A DNA stretch of 59,143 nucleotides, taken from positions 1-59,143 of the forward strand of contig CACYJV010000021.1 in assembly GCA_902774815.1 (NCBI GenBank). The letters are read 5' to 3'. Numbering within the stretch: the first letter of the stretch is position 1; the number at the start of each line of letters is the position of its first letter. Source of the DNA: an uncultured Prevotellaceae bacterium (GTDB lineage Bacteria > Bacteroidota > Bacteroidia > Bacteroidales > Bacteroidaceae). Made by a program: the position numbers and the translations under genes. Positions 51,454-59,143 of the stretch are shown piece by piece. The notes beneath the pieces are model-generated. The model did not search any database and had not been told where the DNA came from. It worked only from the letters and a program-made list of their open reading frames with translations.

Positions 51454-51580
51454 GGCAGTTGTTCTAAGCCTTTGAAGAGTTCGTGTAAGAAGCTGTTCTA
51501 AGTCTTTGAAAACCTCGTGTAGGCAACTGTCCTGAATCTTTGAAAACCTCGTGTAGGGCAGCTGTTTTGAATCTTTGAAC
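51443..51580. repeat. 34-bp tandem repeat derived from the prs 3' end
   Basis: Four units begin CCTCGTGTAGGGCAG (the last codons and stop of prs) and continue GTTCTAAG.CTTTGAA. The following units start near 51479, 51512 and 51546. Confidence 0.88.
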
Positions 51581-51607
51581 GCGCGTTGCCTTTGCACGAA
51601 AGCAATA

Positions 51608-51650
51608 ATCCCCAGGTCAGCCTCTTCTCAGGTTGTGTCCTGGGGATTTT
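51608..51650 (+). terminator. Intrinsic terminator after prs
   Basis: ATCCCCAGG and CCTGGGGAT pair across a 22-base loop and are followed by TTTTC. Confidence 0.7.
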
Positions 51651-51702
51651 CAACAACGGAAAGGAACCGGCGCGCTCCAGCACCCGTAAAGCATTGTGCC
51701 AC

Positions 51703-51731
51703 GTGTAGGGGCAGACTCCCGTGTCTGCCCG
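51703..51731. repeat. Family B palindrome (GGGCAGAC/GTCTGCCC)
   Basis: GTGTAGGGGCAGACTCCCG then TGTCTGCCCGAA: an 8-10-bp stem. Other copies are at 39641, 39746, 52345 (inverted), 57963, 58078, 58553 and 58797 (inverted). Confidence 0.9.
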
Positions 51732-51766
51732 AAGAGAAAGGGAAGAAGCCTGCCCGAACAATCAAG

Positions 51767-51805
51767 AGAGCGGTGGCACAGAAAAATGTGTCGCTGCTCT
51801 TTTTC
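51767..51805 (+). terminator. Repeat-borne intrinsic terminator (family E)
   Basis: AGAGCGGTGGCACA and TGTGTCGCTGCTCT pair over 14 positions with G-T wobbles and are followed by TTTTC. The same element occurs inverted at 58721-58759. Confidence 0.75.
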
Positions 51806-52258
51806 GTTGTTTTGCCCACAGATTGTAATATTTACGATTTACGGATTGACGATTGACGTTTTTTTTGCCCACAGATTACACAGATTAACACAGATTTTCG
51901 TGGTTTTCGTCATTTCGGGTGTTTTCGGAATAAAAACCAAGTGCCGCTGCTCTTTTTCGTTGTTATTTTATTGCATGAGAGTGGTAGGAATGACCTCGGA
52001 GAGGTCCAAACTTCAGCGCTCGGCCCAAAGGGACGCTTGCGTAGCTTGTCGGAGCAAGAAATCCAGGTCTACTGACCTGGGGATAGAATGTCTCGTGAGA
52101 GGATGCCGACTTCGAAGATGTCGCACGAAACTATATCTCTATGCGGTAACTACTCCCTATAATGACGCCACATTTCATTAGGTGCGACATCTCCGAAGTC
52201 GTGGTCTTACACCATCATTGCCTATCCCCAGGTCGGCAGACCTGGGGTTTCTTATATT

Positions 52259-52335
52259 GCGACATCTCCGAAGTCGCGAGACACCATATTTTTGGAGGTA
52301 ATTATTCTAATGATGATAATTTCTTTCCGATAACA
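52259..52335. repeat. Family D element, adjacent to a family B palindrome
   Basis: GCGACATCTCCGAAGTCGC, ACACCATATTTTTGG, then an AT-rich TAATTATTCTAATGATGATAA and TTTCTTTCCGATAA. The inverse order is found at 58187-58268 and 58607-58690. Confidence 0.8.
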
Positions 52336-52458
52336 TCAACACGGGCAGACACGGGGGTCTGCCCCTACACTTGGGTGCAGACAACTCCTCCTACCCCTAC
52401 TCGTGGCGAAGGTAAGGGCACGGCATCTTCAAGACCAGCATCCTTTCATAAAGCAAAA

Positions 52459-52489
52459 ATAATCCCCAGGCCAAAGACCCGGGGATTAT
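52459..52489 (-). terminator. Intrinsic terminator of glgP
   Basis: On the minus strand ATAATCCCCGG and CCTGGGGATTAT pair across a short loop and are followed by TTTTTGCTTT. Confidence 0.85.
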
Positions 52490-52554
52490 GATATATTTCG
52501 ACTTCATAGAAGTCTTGCGGCTTGCTGTAGGAATGTCCTACTTGACAGCCCTCT

Positions 52555-55125
52555 TTAGTTATTGGGCAGCTCCAGCCAACGGACGTAGCAGAAGTCCTGG
52601 CGATGAGGCAGCAGGTCGTTCTTCGGATACATGCGGACGGCACTCTTGAAGATACCCGAGTGGTCGGGCTCCATGAGGCCTTCGAAGACGTAGTTGTTGC
52701 CCTCGCGGCCCACTACCTTCAGGGGAACCTTCGAGAAGACGTGGTCCTCGCCGTTCTTGTCGGCATGGATGTTGACGAGCTCCAGTCCGATAGCATCGTC
52801 GAGGCCTTGCTCGTTGATGACGTAGCGGATCTTGTACTTGGCACCCGTCTCGGCACCCGTCACGGGAACCTCCCACTCCGAGCTGACCACGTTGATGGCA
52901 TCCCAGCGCTGAGCCACGGTTTCCTTCCAGAGGGCGATGGCTTTTGCCACGCGGTAGTTGTCGGCGGCAATAGCCTTGAAGCGCTTGGCCTCCTTGCAGT
53001 AGAACTTCGAATAGTAGTCGTCGAGCTGACGCTTCATGGTGTAGTGAGGAGCAATCTGGGCAATCGAGTTCTTGATGACCTTGATCCAACCCTCGGAATA
53101 GCCCTTCTTGTTCTTCTTGTAGTAGAGCGGGATGATCTCGTTCTCCAGCAGGCCATAGATGGTAGCGGCATCCAGACGGTCCTGATACTCCTGGTTCTGG
53201 TAGGTGCGCTTCTCGGTGAGAGCCCATCCGGCGCCTTCGCAGTAGCCTTCCAGCCACCATCCGTCGAGCACGGAGAGGTTGACGACACCGTTCATCTCGG
53301 CCTTCTCGCCTGATGTACCGGAAGCCTCCAGCGGACGTGTCGGGGTGTTCATCCAGATGTCGACACCCGAAACGAGGCGACGAGCCAGCAGGAAGTCATA
53401 GTCCTCGAGGAAGATGATCTTGCCGAGGAACTCAGGACGCTGCGAAATCTCGTAGATCTTCTTGATCAGGCCCTGGCCGGCACCGTCGGCAGGGTGAGCC
53501 TTACCGGCGAAGAGGAAGATGACGGGATGCTCCGTATTGTTCACGATCTTGTTCAGACGATCGACGTCGGTGAACAGCAGGTGGGCACGCTTGTAGGTGG
53601 CGAAGCGGCGGCAGAAGCCGATGACCAGGGCATTGGGGTTCATCTTCTCCAGCAGGCTGACCACGCGCGAGGGATCGCCCTGGTTCTTCAGCCACGTCTC
53701 ACGGAACTGCTCCTTGATGTAGGCGAAGAGCTTCTTCTTCAGGGCCATGCGAGTTGCCCAGATCTCGTCGTCGGGACAGTTGTAGATGCCCTCCCAGATC
53801 TTCTGGTTCGACTGGTCGCCCATGAAGCTCTCGTCGAAGTACTTGGCATAGAGCTTGCGCCACTCGTTGGCAGCCCATGTGGGGAAGTGCACGCCATTGG
53901 TGACGTAGCCCACGTGGTTCTCTTCGGGGAAGTAGCCCTTCCAGATGGGAGCGAACATCTTCTGGCTGACCCATCCGTGGAGTTTCGACACGCCGTTGAC
54001 CTCCTGGCAGGTGTTGCAGGCGAAGGTCGACATGCAGAACTTCTCCGACTTGTCGTCGGGGTTGGTACGTCCCATGCCAATGAACTCATCCCACGAGATG
54101 CCGAGCTTCTGGGGATAGCCACCCATGTACTTGCCGAAGAGTCCCTCGTCGAAGTAGTCGTGACCGGCGGGCACAGGTGTGTGCACGGTGTAGAGGCCGC
54201 TGGCACGGACCAGTTCGAGCGCCTCGTTGAAGCTCAGGCCTTCGTCGATGTAGTCGCACAGGCGCTGCAGGTTGCACAGGGCAGCGTGGCCCTCGTTGCA
54301 GTGGTAGATGTCCTTCTTGATGCCCAGGCGCTTCAGCAGCAGCATGCCGCCGATGCCGAGCAGGATTTCCTGCTTCAGGCGGTTCTCCCAGTCGCCACCA
54401 TAGAGTGAGTGGGTGATGGGCTTGTCGAACTCTGAGTTCAGCTCGTTGTCGGTATCGAGCAGGTAGAGCTTCACGCGTCCCACGTTCACGCGCCACACGT
54501 AGGCGTAAACATTATAGTTCATGTAGGGCACCTCGATGACCAGGGGATTGCCGTCGGCATCGAGCTGGCGCTCTACGGGCAGCGAGTGGAAGTCCTGTGC
54601 CTCGTAGTTGGCAATCTGCTGACCGTCCATGCTAAGGCTCTGCTTGAAATAGCCAAAGCGATACATGAAACCGACGGCGCACATGTCGACATTCGAGTCG
54701 GAAGCCTCCTTCACGTAGTCGCCTGCGAGCATGCCCAGACCACCCGAGTAGATTTTCAGGGCCGAGTGCATGCCATACTCCATGCAGAAGTAAGCCACGG
54801 ACGGACGGTTGTGGTCGGGTTCGACGTTCATGTAGGTCGAGAACTGTTCGTAGACATTCTTGATGCGCTTCATCAGTGCCTTGTCCTTCACGATTTCCTC
54901 CTTGCGGTTGAAGCTCAGTCGCTCCAGCAGCTTCACGGGGTTGTGGTGTACCTCGTGGTAGAGGTTCTCGTCAAGGTCACGGAACAGGTCGCGTGCCTCG
55001 AAGTTCCACACCCACCACAGATTGTGAGCAATCTCGCCAAGTCCCCTCAGTTCCTTCGGGAGGCTCGACTTTACGGTAAGCTCCCTCCATACGGGAGCAC
55101 TTGTGTTGTCTGCTTTAATCTTCAT
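52555..55125 (-). CDS. glgP: Glycogen/alpha-glucan phosphorylase (GT35)
   Basis: The product is 856 residues, typical of the short bacterial alpha-glucan phosphorylases with an N-terminal DUF3417 region ([27 protein letters not shown]). Other landmarks are [55 protein letters not shown], the [14 protein letters not shown] segment and the PLP-site [28 protein letters not shown] (about 600-627). It releases glucose-1-phosphate from glycogen or maltodextrin. The glycogen synthase gene lies upstream on the same strand, separated by 375 bases of repeats, so co-transcription is uncertain. Confidence 0.93.
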   Translation of the reverse strand: MKIKADNTSAPVWRELTVKSSLPKELRGLGEIAHNLWWVWNFEARDLFRDLDENLYHEVHHNPVKLLERLSFNRKEEIVKDKALMKRIKNVYEQFSTYMNVEPDHNRPSVAYFCMEYGMHSALKIYSGGLGMLAGDYVKEASDSNVDMCAVGFMYRFGYFKQSLSMDGQQIANYEAQDFHSLPVERQLDADGNPLVIEVPYMNYNVYAYVWRVNVGRVKLYLLDTDNELNSEFDKPITHSLYGGDWENRLKQEILLGIGGMLLLKRLGIKKDIYHCNEGHAALCNLQRLCDYIDEGLSFNEALELVRASGLYTVHTPVPAGHDYFDEGLFGKYMGGYPQKLGISWDEFIGMGRTNPDDKSEKFCMSTFACNTCQEVNGVSKLHGWVSQKMFAPIWKGYFPEENHVGYVTNGVHFPTWAANEWRKLYAKYFDESFMGDQSNQKIWEGIYNCPDDEIWATRMALKKKLFAYIKEQFRETWLKNQGDPSRVVSLLEKMNPNALVIGFCRRFATYKRAHLLFTDVDRLNKIVNNTEHPVIFLFAGKAHPADGAGQGLIKKIYEISQRPEFLGKIIFLEDYDFLLARRLVSGVDIWMNTPTRPLEASGTSGEKAEMNGVVNLSVLDGWWLEGYCEGAGWALTEKRTYQNQEYQDRLDAATIYGLLENEIIPLYYKKNKKGYSEGWIKVIKNSIAQIAPHYTMKRQLDDYYSKFYCKEAKRFKAIAADNYRVAKAIALWKETVAQRWDAINVVSSEWEVPVTGAETGAKYKIRYVINEQGLDDAIGLELVNIHADKNGEDHVFSKVPLKVVGREGNNYVFEGLMEPDHSGIFKSAVRMYPKNDLLPHRQDFCYVRWLELPNN

Positions 55126-55500
55126 CTTTTTTATTTACAATATTATGGATTATCCTGATTTATATTATTTACGATTTACGGATTGACGGATTGACGATTT
55201 ACGATTGACGATTGACGATTTACGGATTGACGGATTGACGATTTACGGATTATATTAATTTACGATTTACGGATTTACGATTTACGATTTACGGATTTTG
55301 CCGCTCGGTCCATAGGAACGCTCATTCTTTCCCCGCTACGCTCTGAAAGCGTCTCCTTCGTCGCCGAGCGCCCGCTGTCGCGCCTACCCGTAGCCTTTCA
55401 TAACGCAGTGGGGAAAGAACCACGGATGTCACGGATGATTTATCCACAAAGGGTAATCATAATTATCAATTATCAATTATCAACTATCAATTATCACCTA
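55126..55500. other. Gene-free repeat stretch between glycogen genes
   Basis: Contains a long TTTACGG/ATTGACG array (55160-55296), a GCTCGGTCC...AACGCT fragment of family A and a CGCTACGCTCTGAAAGCG piece (55300-55370), TCACGGATG motifs, and an AATTATC array (55455-55497). No gene seen. Confidence 0.75.
55160..55296. repeat. TTTACGG/ATTGACG simple repeat array
   Basis: About fifteen units of GATTTACG, GATTGACG or GGATTGACG, the largest array of this motif in the window. Confidence 0.9.
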
Positions 55501-57237
55501 TTACCTATTACCTCTGCTAACAGCAGCGCGCAGCGCCACGTCATAGGCGTCGTAGTAGTGGACGATGAAGTGCTTCCAGAGGGCCTTCTTCGAGAGTTGC
55601 TCGGCATGCTTGCGGGCAGCCTTCACCTCGTCGGGCGTCATGGCCGAGAACTGCGACACCGTTTCCTTGATGATGTCGGCCACCTCAGAATAGTTGTAGT
55701 CGGTACGGTGGATCACCTTCACGCCATCGCTGATTTCGCCCTCGTGGCCGATGACCTTATTGGCCCACATGCCGAAGCCTGCCAGGTCGGTGGTGATGCA
55801 GGGCACGTGGAAGGCGACAGCCTCCAGCGGCGTGTAGCCCCACGGCTCGTAGTAGGAGGGGTAGATGCAGAGGTCGTTGCCCAGCACCACGTCGTAGTAG
55901 GTCATGTTGACAACGCCGTCGCCACCCGTCAGATAGCAAGGCAGGAAGATGAGCTTCACGCGGTCGTCCTTCCGATTGTGCATGTCGTAGAACTTCATCA
56001 TGTTCAGCACGTTGTCGTGCCCCATGTTGTTCAGCCAGTGCGTGATCATGGGAACCTCCAGCGGCTCTTCGTCCTTCACGCCTTCATCCTTCACGCCTTC
56101 ATTCTTCATCTTTTCCTCCTTCATCAGGACGTCTTTCAGCCTTTCGAGAAGGTCCGCGCGGGGCTCGCCCACCCAGCCGGGCACCACGATGAAGGCCAGC
56201 ACGGTCTTCTTCAGGTCGCGGTCGCGCAGCAGGCGGTTCATGGCTTCGATGAACACGTCGATGCCCTTGTTGCGGAACTCATAGCGGCCACTGGTCGAGA
56301 CGATCAGCGTGTCGTCGTCCAGCTGCGTGCCCATCAGTGCGTTGGCAATGCTGAGCAGACGGCGGCGTGCAGCTTTGCGCTTGCGTGTGAAGGTGGCTCC
56401 CTTCGGCACGAAGTTGTCTTCGAAACCATTGGGCAGCACCACGTCGACAGGCTTGTCCAGCAACTCCAGGCACTCGCGTGCGGTGATATCGCTCACGGTG
56501 GTGAAGCAGTCCACGTTGTGAGCCGTCTGGCGTTCTATGGAGTGCTTGCTCTCGACGTTCAGCTCGCCAGCCATCTGCGTGCCGTTGTAGGCAAAGAGAT
56601 AGTCGTACAAGGGCTTGTTGTTGCCGGCAATGCTCCGGCCCACGCTTGTGGCATGCGTCGTGAAGATGGTGCCTATCTGCGGCAGGTTGTGGCGTATGTA
56701 GAGCAGGCCGAGACCTGTCATCCACTCGTTGCCCTGATAGACAACCTTCAGCGGCTTGTCCTCGGGCGAGAACTGCGCGTGGAGCTCGGCCAGGTGGCCA
56801 TAGAGGCTCTCCACCACCTTCGCGGCAGCATAGGAGAACATCGAGGCCTCGTCGTAGTCGCCATAGGCATGGAGCGAGTCCACACCATACAACTCCCACA
56901 GGCGCGTATAGATTTCGTTCTTCTGTTCAAAGAAAGGTTGGAAATCGACCAGGATGGCGATGGGATTGCTCGGCACCAGCCAGCGCCCTACCCTCACCCG
57001 AAGGCCTTCCTGCTCGGCTACGCTGCGCCACTCGGACAACAGCTGCCTGTCTTCACGGAAATAGGGTGAAGGCTTGTCGCCCCAACAGTCGGGACCGATG
57101 AAAAAGATTCTGTCAGTGAGCACTTCCTGCAAGGTCTTTGCCCGTGTCGATAACACCGTGTAAATACCACCAACCTTATTACAGACTTCCCAACTCGATT
57201 CAAATATATAGTCGGGAAATAGTTTGTCTTTTATCAT
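55501..57237 (-). CDS. Glycogen synthase, GT3 (eukaryote-like) type
   Basis: The product is 578 residues from the ATG at 57237 (MIKDKLFPDYIFESSWEVCNKVGGIYTVLSTRA); the upstream frame crosses the promoter region. GT3 signatures include KVGGIYTVLSTRA, FIGPDCWGD, GNEWMTGLGLLYIRHNLPQIGTIFTTHATSVGRSI, LPNGFEDNFVP, YEFRNKGIDVFIEAMNRLL and the nucleotide-sugar E-x7-E region YPSYYEPWGYTPLEAVAFHVPCITTDLAGFG. It extends alpha-1,4-glucan from UDP-glucose. A loop of about 20 residues (EEKMKNEGVKDEGVKDEE) before ITHWLNNMGHDN is encoded by ATGAAGGATGAAGG-type repeat DNA and looks like a repeat-derived insertion. Confidence 0.9.
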   Translation of the reverse strand: MIKDKLFPDYIFESSWEVCNKVGGIYTVLSTRAKTLQEVLTDRIFFIGPDCWGDKPSPYFREDRQLLSEWRSVAEQEGLRVRVGRWLVPSNPIAILVDFQPFFEQKNEIYTRLWELYGVDSLHAYGDYDEASMFSYAAAKVVESLYGHLAELHAQFSPEDKPLKVVYQGNEWMTGLGLLYIRHNLPQIGTIFTTHATSVGRSIAGNNKPLYDYLFAYNGTQMAGELNVESKHSIERQTAHNVDCFTTVSDITARECLELLDKPVDVVLPNGFEDNFVPKGATFTRKRKAARRRLLSIANALMGTQLDDDTLIVSTSGRYEFRNKGIDVFIEAMNRLLRDRDLKKTVLAFIVVPGWVGEPRADLLERLKDVLMKEEKMKNEGVKDEGVKDEEPLEVPMITHWLNNMGHDNVLNMMKFYDMHNRKDDRVKLIFLPCYLTGGDGVVNMTYYDVVLGNDLCIYPSYYEPWGYTPLEAVAFHVPCITTDLAGFGMWANKVIGHEGEISDGVKVIHRTDYNYSEVADIIKETVSQFSAMTPDEVKAARKHAEQLSKKALWKHFIVHYYDAYDVALRAAVSRGNR

Positions 57238-57268
57238 AAAAAAAGAATACGCGTATAGAATTTGGCTG

Positions 57269-57276
57269 CAAAGATA
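57269..57276 (-). promoter_or_regulatory. Candidate -7 box of the glycogen synthase gene
   Basis: TATCTTTG on the minus strand, 32 bases before the ATG. No convincing TTTG 19-21 bases upstream. Confidence 0.5.
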
Positions 57277-57326
57277 ATAAAAAAATCTTAAACTCTGGGG
57301 CATAGATAGATAAAAAATGCCAAAAA

Positions 57327-57359
57327 CTTGCAATTCTTGATTTATATTAACTACCTTTG
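57327..57359 (+). promoter_or_regulatory. Promoter of the small secreted-protein gene, nearly leaderless
   Basis: CTTG (57327-57330), 21 bases, TACCTTTG (57352-57359). The ATG begins only five bases later at 57365, close to the expected transcript start. Confidence 0.65.
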
Positions 57360-57364
57360 CGGCC

Positions 57365-57847
57365 ATGAAAAGACTGCTCATCGCCTACATCATTGCCGTG
57401 CTCGCACCACTCGCCGTGCGTGCCCAGGCCAACATACAGCCCGTCGCACAGGCCAACGACTCGACTACGTTCCGCTGCACCATCGAGAATGCCGAATACC
57501 AAGTGTGGTTCGACATCGACTTCTACGGACAGTCCATCACCGTGCCCGATGCCGAGCTCTTCGGCGAACTGCCTGGCTACATGGGGGCAAAGCGCGACCC
57601 GCGCAAGTGGCTCATCACGGCCGCCGAGCTGACCTCGCCCACTGAGGCACAGCTCGAGATCATCAACGACTACGGCAGCGAGGACCTCACCGCCAGCCTC
57701 ACCCTCCTGCCCGACGGCACCTACCAGCTGCGCCAGCTCGAAGGCAGCACCCTCCGCATCGTCGTGAACAACAAGTGGCTGAAGCTCCCCAAGACGCTCG
57801 TACTGAAGAGGAAGCCCACCCCTTCCCTCTCTAAGGGAGGGGAATAA
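57365..57847 (+). CDS. Small secreted protein of unknown function
   Basis: The product is 160 residues with a signal peptide (MKRLLIAYIIAVLAPLAVRAQA). The mature part is predicted to be beta-rich (FRCTIENAEYQVWFDIDFYGQSITVPDAELFGELPGYMGAKRDPRKWLI, then LTASLTLLPDGTYQLRQLEGSTLRIVVNNKWLKLPKTLVL). Similar export-and-sandwich proteins are common in Prevotella, without known role. The last codons (KPTPSLSKGGE plus the stop) come from the polypyrimidine repeat that fills the following region, so the original C-terminus has been replaced or extended. Confidence 0.8.
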   Translation: MKRLLIAYIIAVLAPLAVRAQANIQPVAQANDSTTFRCTIENAEYQVWFDIDFYGQSITVPDAELFGELPGYMGAKRDPRKWLITAAELTSPTEAQLEIINDYGSEDLTASLTLLPDGTYQLRQLEGSTLRIVVNNKWLKLPKTLVLKRKPTPSLSKGGE

Positions 57848-57935
57848 CCCACCCCCAACCCCTCCCCAAGGGGAATAACCCACCCCCAACCCCTCCCCAA
57901 GGGGAATAACCCACCCCCTGCCCCTCCCGAGGGGA
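57815..57935. repeat. Family C array at the 3' end of the secreted-protein gene
   Basis: CCCACCCCTTCCCTCTCTAAGG-GAGGGGAATAA, then two or three copies of CCCACCCCCAACCCCTCCCC-AAGGGGAATAA. The first copy supplies the gene's stop codon. Confidence 0.9.
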
Positions 57936-57954
57936 GTGGGGTCTGAATAGCCTT

Positions 57955-58185
57955 GGGAGCACGTGTAGGGGCAGACTCCCGTGTCTGCCCGAAGAATAGT
58001 CCCCATGTCTGCCCGAAGAACAGCTCCCGTGTCTACCCGAAGAACGAGGGGGCTTGAATAGCCTTGGGAGCACGCGTAGGGGCAGACTCCCGTGTCTGCC
58101 CGAAAAATAGCCCCCGTGTCTGCCCGATGAATAGACTCCCGTGTCTGCCCGAAGAATAGCACCCGTGTCTGCCCGAACATCTGTG
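57955..58185. repeat. Family B palindrome array
   Basis: Complete palindromes near 57963 and 58078, each followed by half-units (CCCGTGTCTGCCCGAAGAATAG) at about 24-base spacing. Confidence 0.9.
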
Positions 58186-58720
58186 GGCTTTTATCGGAAA
58201 GAAATTAAAATAATTAGAATAATTACGTCCAAGAATATGGTGTTTTGCGACTTCGGAGATGTCGTACCGAATCAAATTAGTTAGCCCCCAAGGAGGTACG
58301 CCCCCACGTTTCTCCCCGCAAATGAATGGTTGAACAACAGGAGTATCATCCCCTGTAAAGCACAGCTCTTTACCCCTGCAAAGCACCACTCTTGCACCCC
58401 ACAAAGCACCACTCCACCGCCATAAAAGCACATCCCCAACACTTAAATAGCACACCTCCACCACCATAAAGGCACATCTCAAACACCATAAAAACACCAC
58501 TCCACCGCTTTAATAGCACCGCTCCATCTCCATCATCGCCCCGCGTTGTAGGGGCAGACTCCCGTGTCTGCCCGAAAAATAGCCCCCGTGTCTGCCCGAA
58601 CATCTGTGGGCTTTTATCGGAAAGAAATTATCATAATTAGAATAATTTTTTCCATAAATATGGTGTTTTGCGACTTCTCCGAAGTCATTCCTACCACTTT
58701 CACGAAATAAAAAAACCAAC

Positions 58721-58759
58721 GAAAAAAGAGCAGCGACACCATTTCTGTGCCACCGCTCT
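58721..58759 (-). terminator. Repeat-borne terminator downstream of the edge gene
   Basis: On the minus strand AGAGCGGTGGCACA and GGTGTCGCTGCTCT pair and are followed by TTTTTTCG. It would end transcripts of the gene truncated at the right edge. Confidence 0.7.
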
Positions 58760-58923
58760 CTGGATTGTTCGGGCAGGCCTGTTCCCTTGTTCTTCGGGCA
58801 GACACGGGAGTCTGCCCCTACGCGTTGCCCCAAGGCTATTCAAACTCCACTCCCCTCGGGAGGGGTTGGGGGTGGGTTCTTTCCCTCGGGAGGGGTTGGG
58901 GGTGGGTTTTAGGTTGTTGCCCT

Positions 58924-59143
58924 TTACGGCTCGCTCTCCTCTCCCTCCTTATCCACCTCGTACTCCCCGTACTCTTGGACCTTCAGGCCGGTGGTGAAGG
59001 GGTTCTTGCGGATGCCTCCGTCGGCAGCGCTCCAGTGCGTCTCGGGCTGGAAGTTGATGCGCGAGCCCACGATGTTCTTCGCCACGGTGAACTCCTTGGC
59101 CGAGTTGGCAGGCTTTGTGCGCAGTCCGATCTTGAACTTGCCG
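58924..59143 (-). CDS. 3' part of a gene running off the right edge, possibly HU-like
   Basis: The minus-strand frame is open from the window edge to a TAA at 58926-58924. The 72 visible residues begin GKFKIGLRTKPANSAKEF and continue TVAKNIVGSRINFQPETHW, a KNPFTTGLKVQEYGEYEV stretch and an acidic end KEGEESEP. The L-RTKPA...F.....I....V.F.P pattern resembles the C-terminal half of HU-type DNA-binding proteins of Bacteroidales. The N-terminal half is outside the window, so this is tentative. Confidence 0.6.
   Translation of the reverse strand, partial: GKFKIGLRTKPANSAKEFTVAKNIVGSRINFQPETHWSAADGGIRKNPFTTGLKVQEYGEYEVDKEGEESEP

Larger units (their letters stand above)
51454..52554. other. 1.1-kb repeat island without genes
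   Basis: In order it holds the prs-derived tandem repeat, terminators at 51608 and 51767, the family B palindrome (51703-51731), TTTACGA and CACAGATT motifs (51833-51895), a second piece of the terminator-like element (51941-51995), a fragment of family A (52017-52055), two CCAGGTC...GACCTGG hairpins (52061-52085, 52218-52237), a family D element (52259-52335) and a family B palindrome (52340-52373). No gene is supported. Confidence 0.75.
57848..58923. other. 1.08-kb repeat mosaic without genes
   Basis: Consists of family C (to 57935), an AATAGCCTTGGGAG link, family B palindromes repeated (57955-58185), family D (58187-58268), AAAGCACCACTCCACC-type tandem repeats (58370-58535), family B (58550-58605), family D (58607-58690), family E terminator (58721-58759), family B inverted (58797-58822), AAGGCTATTCAA and family C inverted (58843-58915). 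No gene is supported. Confidence 0.8.

Noticed and set aside
55408-57069. 553-codon plus-strand frame opposite glycogen synthase
   Set aside because: Starts in simple repeats and runs antisense to a well-supported GT3 gene; composition is that of a shadow.
57347-58180. 277-codon minus-strand frame over the repeat island
   Set aside because: Made of translated repeat units and the antisense of the 57365 gene; no real protein.

Overview
The window is chromosomal DNA of a Bacteroidales bacterium, most probably a Prevotella-like member of the Prevotellaceae. The evidence is Bacteroidota-type promoters (TTTG, 19-21 bases, TAnnTTTG) upstream of many genes, a BspA-like leucine-rich-repeat protein with a dockerin-like tail, a TamB/lipoprotein-TamL pair, GldE, a DUF2723/GT117 membrane glycosyltransferase, DUF4112, DUF4827 and DUF4177 proteins, a eukaryote-type (GT3) glycogen synthase, and very abundant short palindromic repeats between genes. 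There is no rRNA, CRISPR array, prophage or intact insertion sequence. Genus-level assignment is an inference.

Layout. 1-0.8 kb: the first codons of a leftward gene with a perfect promoter, and a DUF6291-type replication-module gene that looks split by a frameshift. 1.6-7 kb (+): GT117 membrane protein, polysaccharide deacetylase, QueH, DUF4112. 7.2-10.5 kb (-): BspA-like surface protein. 10.8-12 kb (+): HI0933-type flavoprotein. 16.3-12.2 kb (-): operon of sugar-phosphate nucleotidyltransferase, DHH phosphoesterase, DUF4827 lipoprotein and GlmM. 23.8-16.4 kb (-): tamB-tamL. 26-23.9 kb (-): tetR-fabG-rluA-type pseudouridine synthase. 26.15 kb (+): initiator tRNA-Met whose 3' end and terminator are duplicated. 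31.6-26.7 kb (-): unusual TPR sensor kinase, response regulator, membrane protein. 31.7-36.5 kb: hexuronate catabolism, with kdgK, a 45-residue DUF4177 protein and eda leftward, and lacI and uxaA rightward, from back-to-back promoters. 36.9-39 kb (+): NhaC-type antiporter overlapping an unknown gene. 40.5-45.1 kb (+): GH25 lysozyme, zinc-ribbon membrane protein, 5'-nucleotidase family protein, NudC. 49.4-45.3 kb (-): nspC, a Gly-Leu-Leu-Gly tRNA cluster, a conserved hypothetical, ssb and gldE. 49.7-51.5 kb (+): ThiE/TenI-like protein and prs. 57.2-52.6 kb (-): glycogen synthase and glycogen phosphorylase. 57.4 kb (+): small secreted protein. 59.1 kb (-): truncated, possibly HU-like gene.

The most unusual property is the repeat ecology. 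Several families of short palindromes fill the gene-free stretches (39.0-40.5, 51.5-52.5, 55.1-55.5 and 57.8-58.9 kb), where they combine into mosaics. One family, a polypyrimidine CTCCC/GGGAG palindrome, is also found in frame inside or at the ends of coding genes (deacetylase, HI0933 flavoprotein, sensor-kinase signal peptide, 3' end of the 57.4-kb gene). A 220-bp MITE-like element with roughly 50-bp terminal inverted repeats lies at 39831-40050. Two genes (GH25 and the 57.4-kb secreted protein) have a -7 box only 4-5 bases before the ATG and may be transcribed as leaderless mRNAs.

Functional themes: envelope building and outer-membrane biogenesis (GT117, GlmM, deacetylase, TamB/TamL, BspA-like, GH25), uronic-acid use, glycogen metabolism, and housekeeping (tRNAs, ssb, prs, queuosine synthesis, polyamine synthesis).
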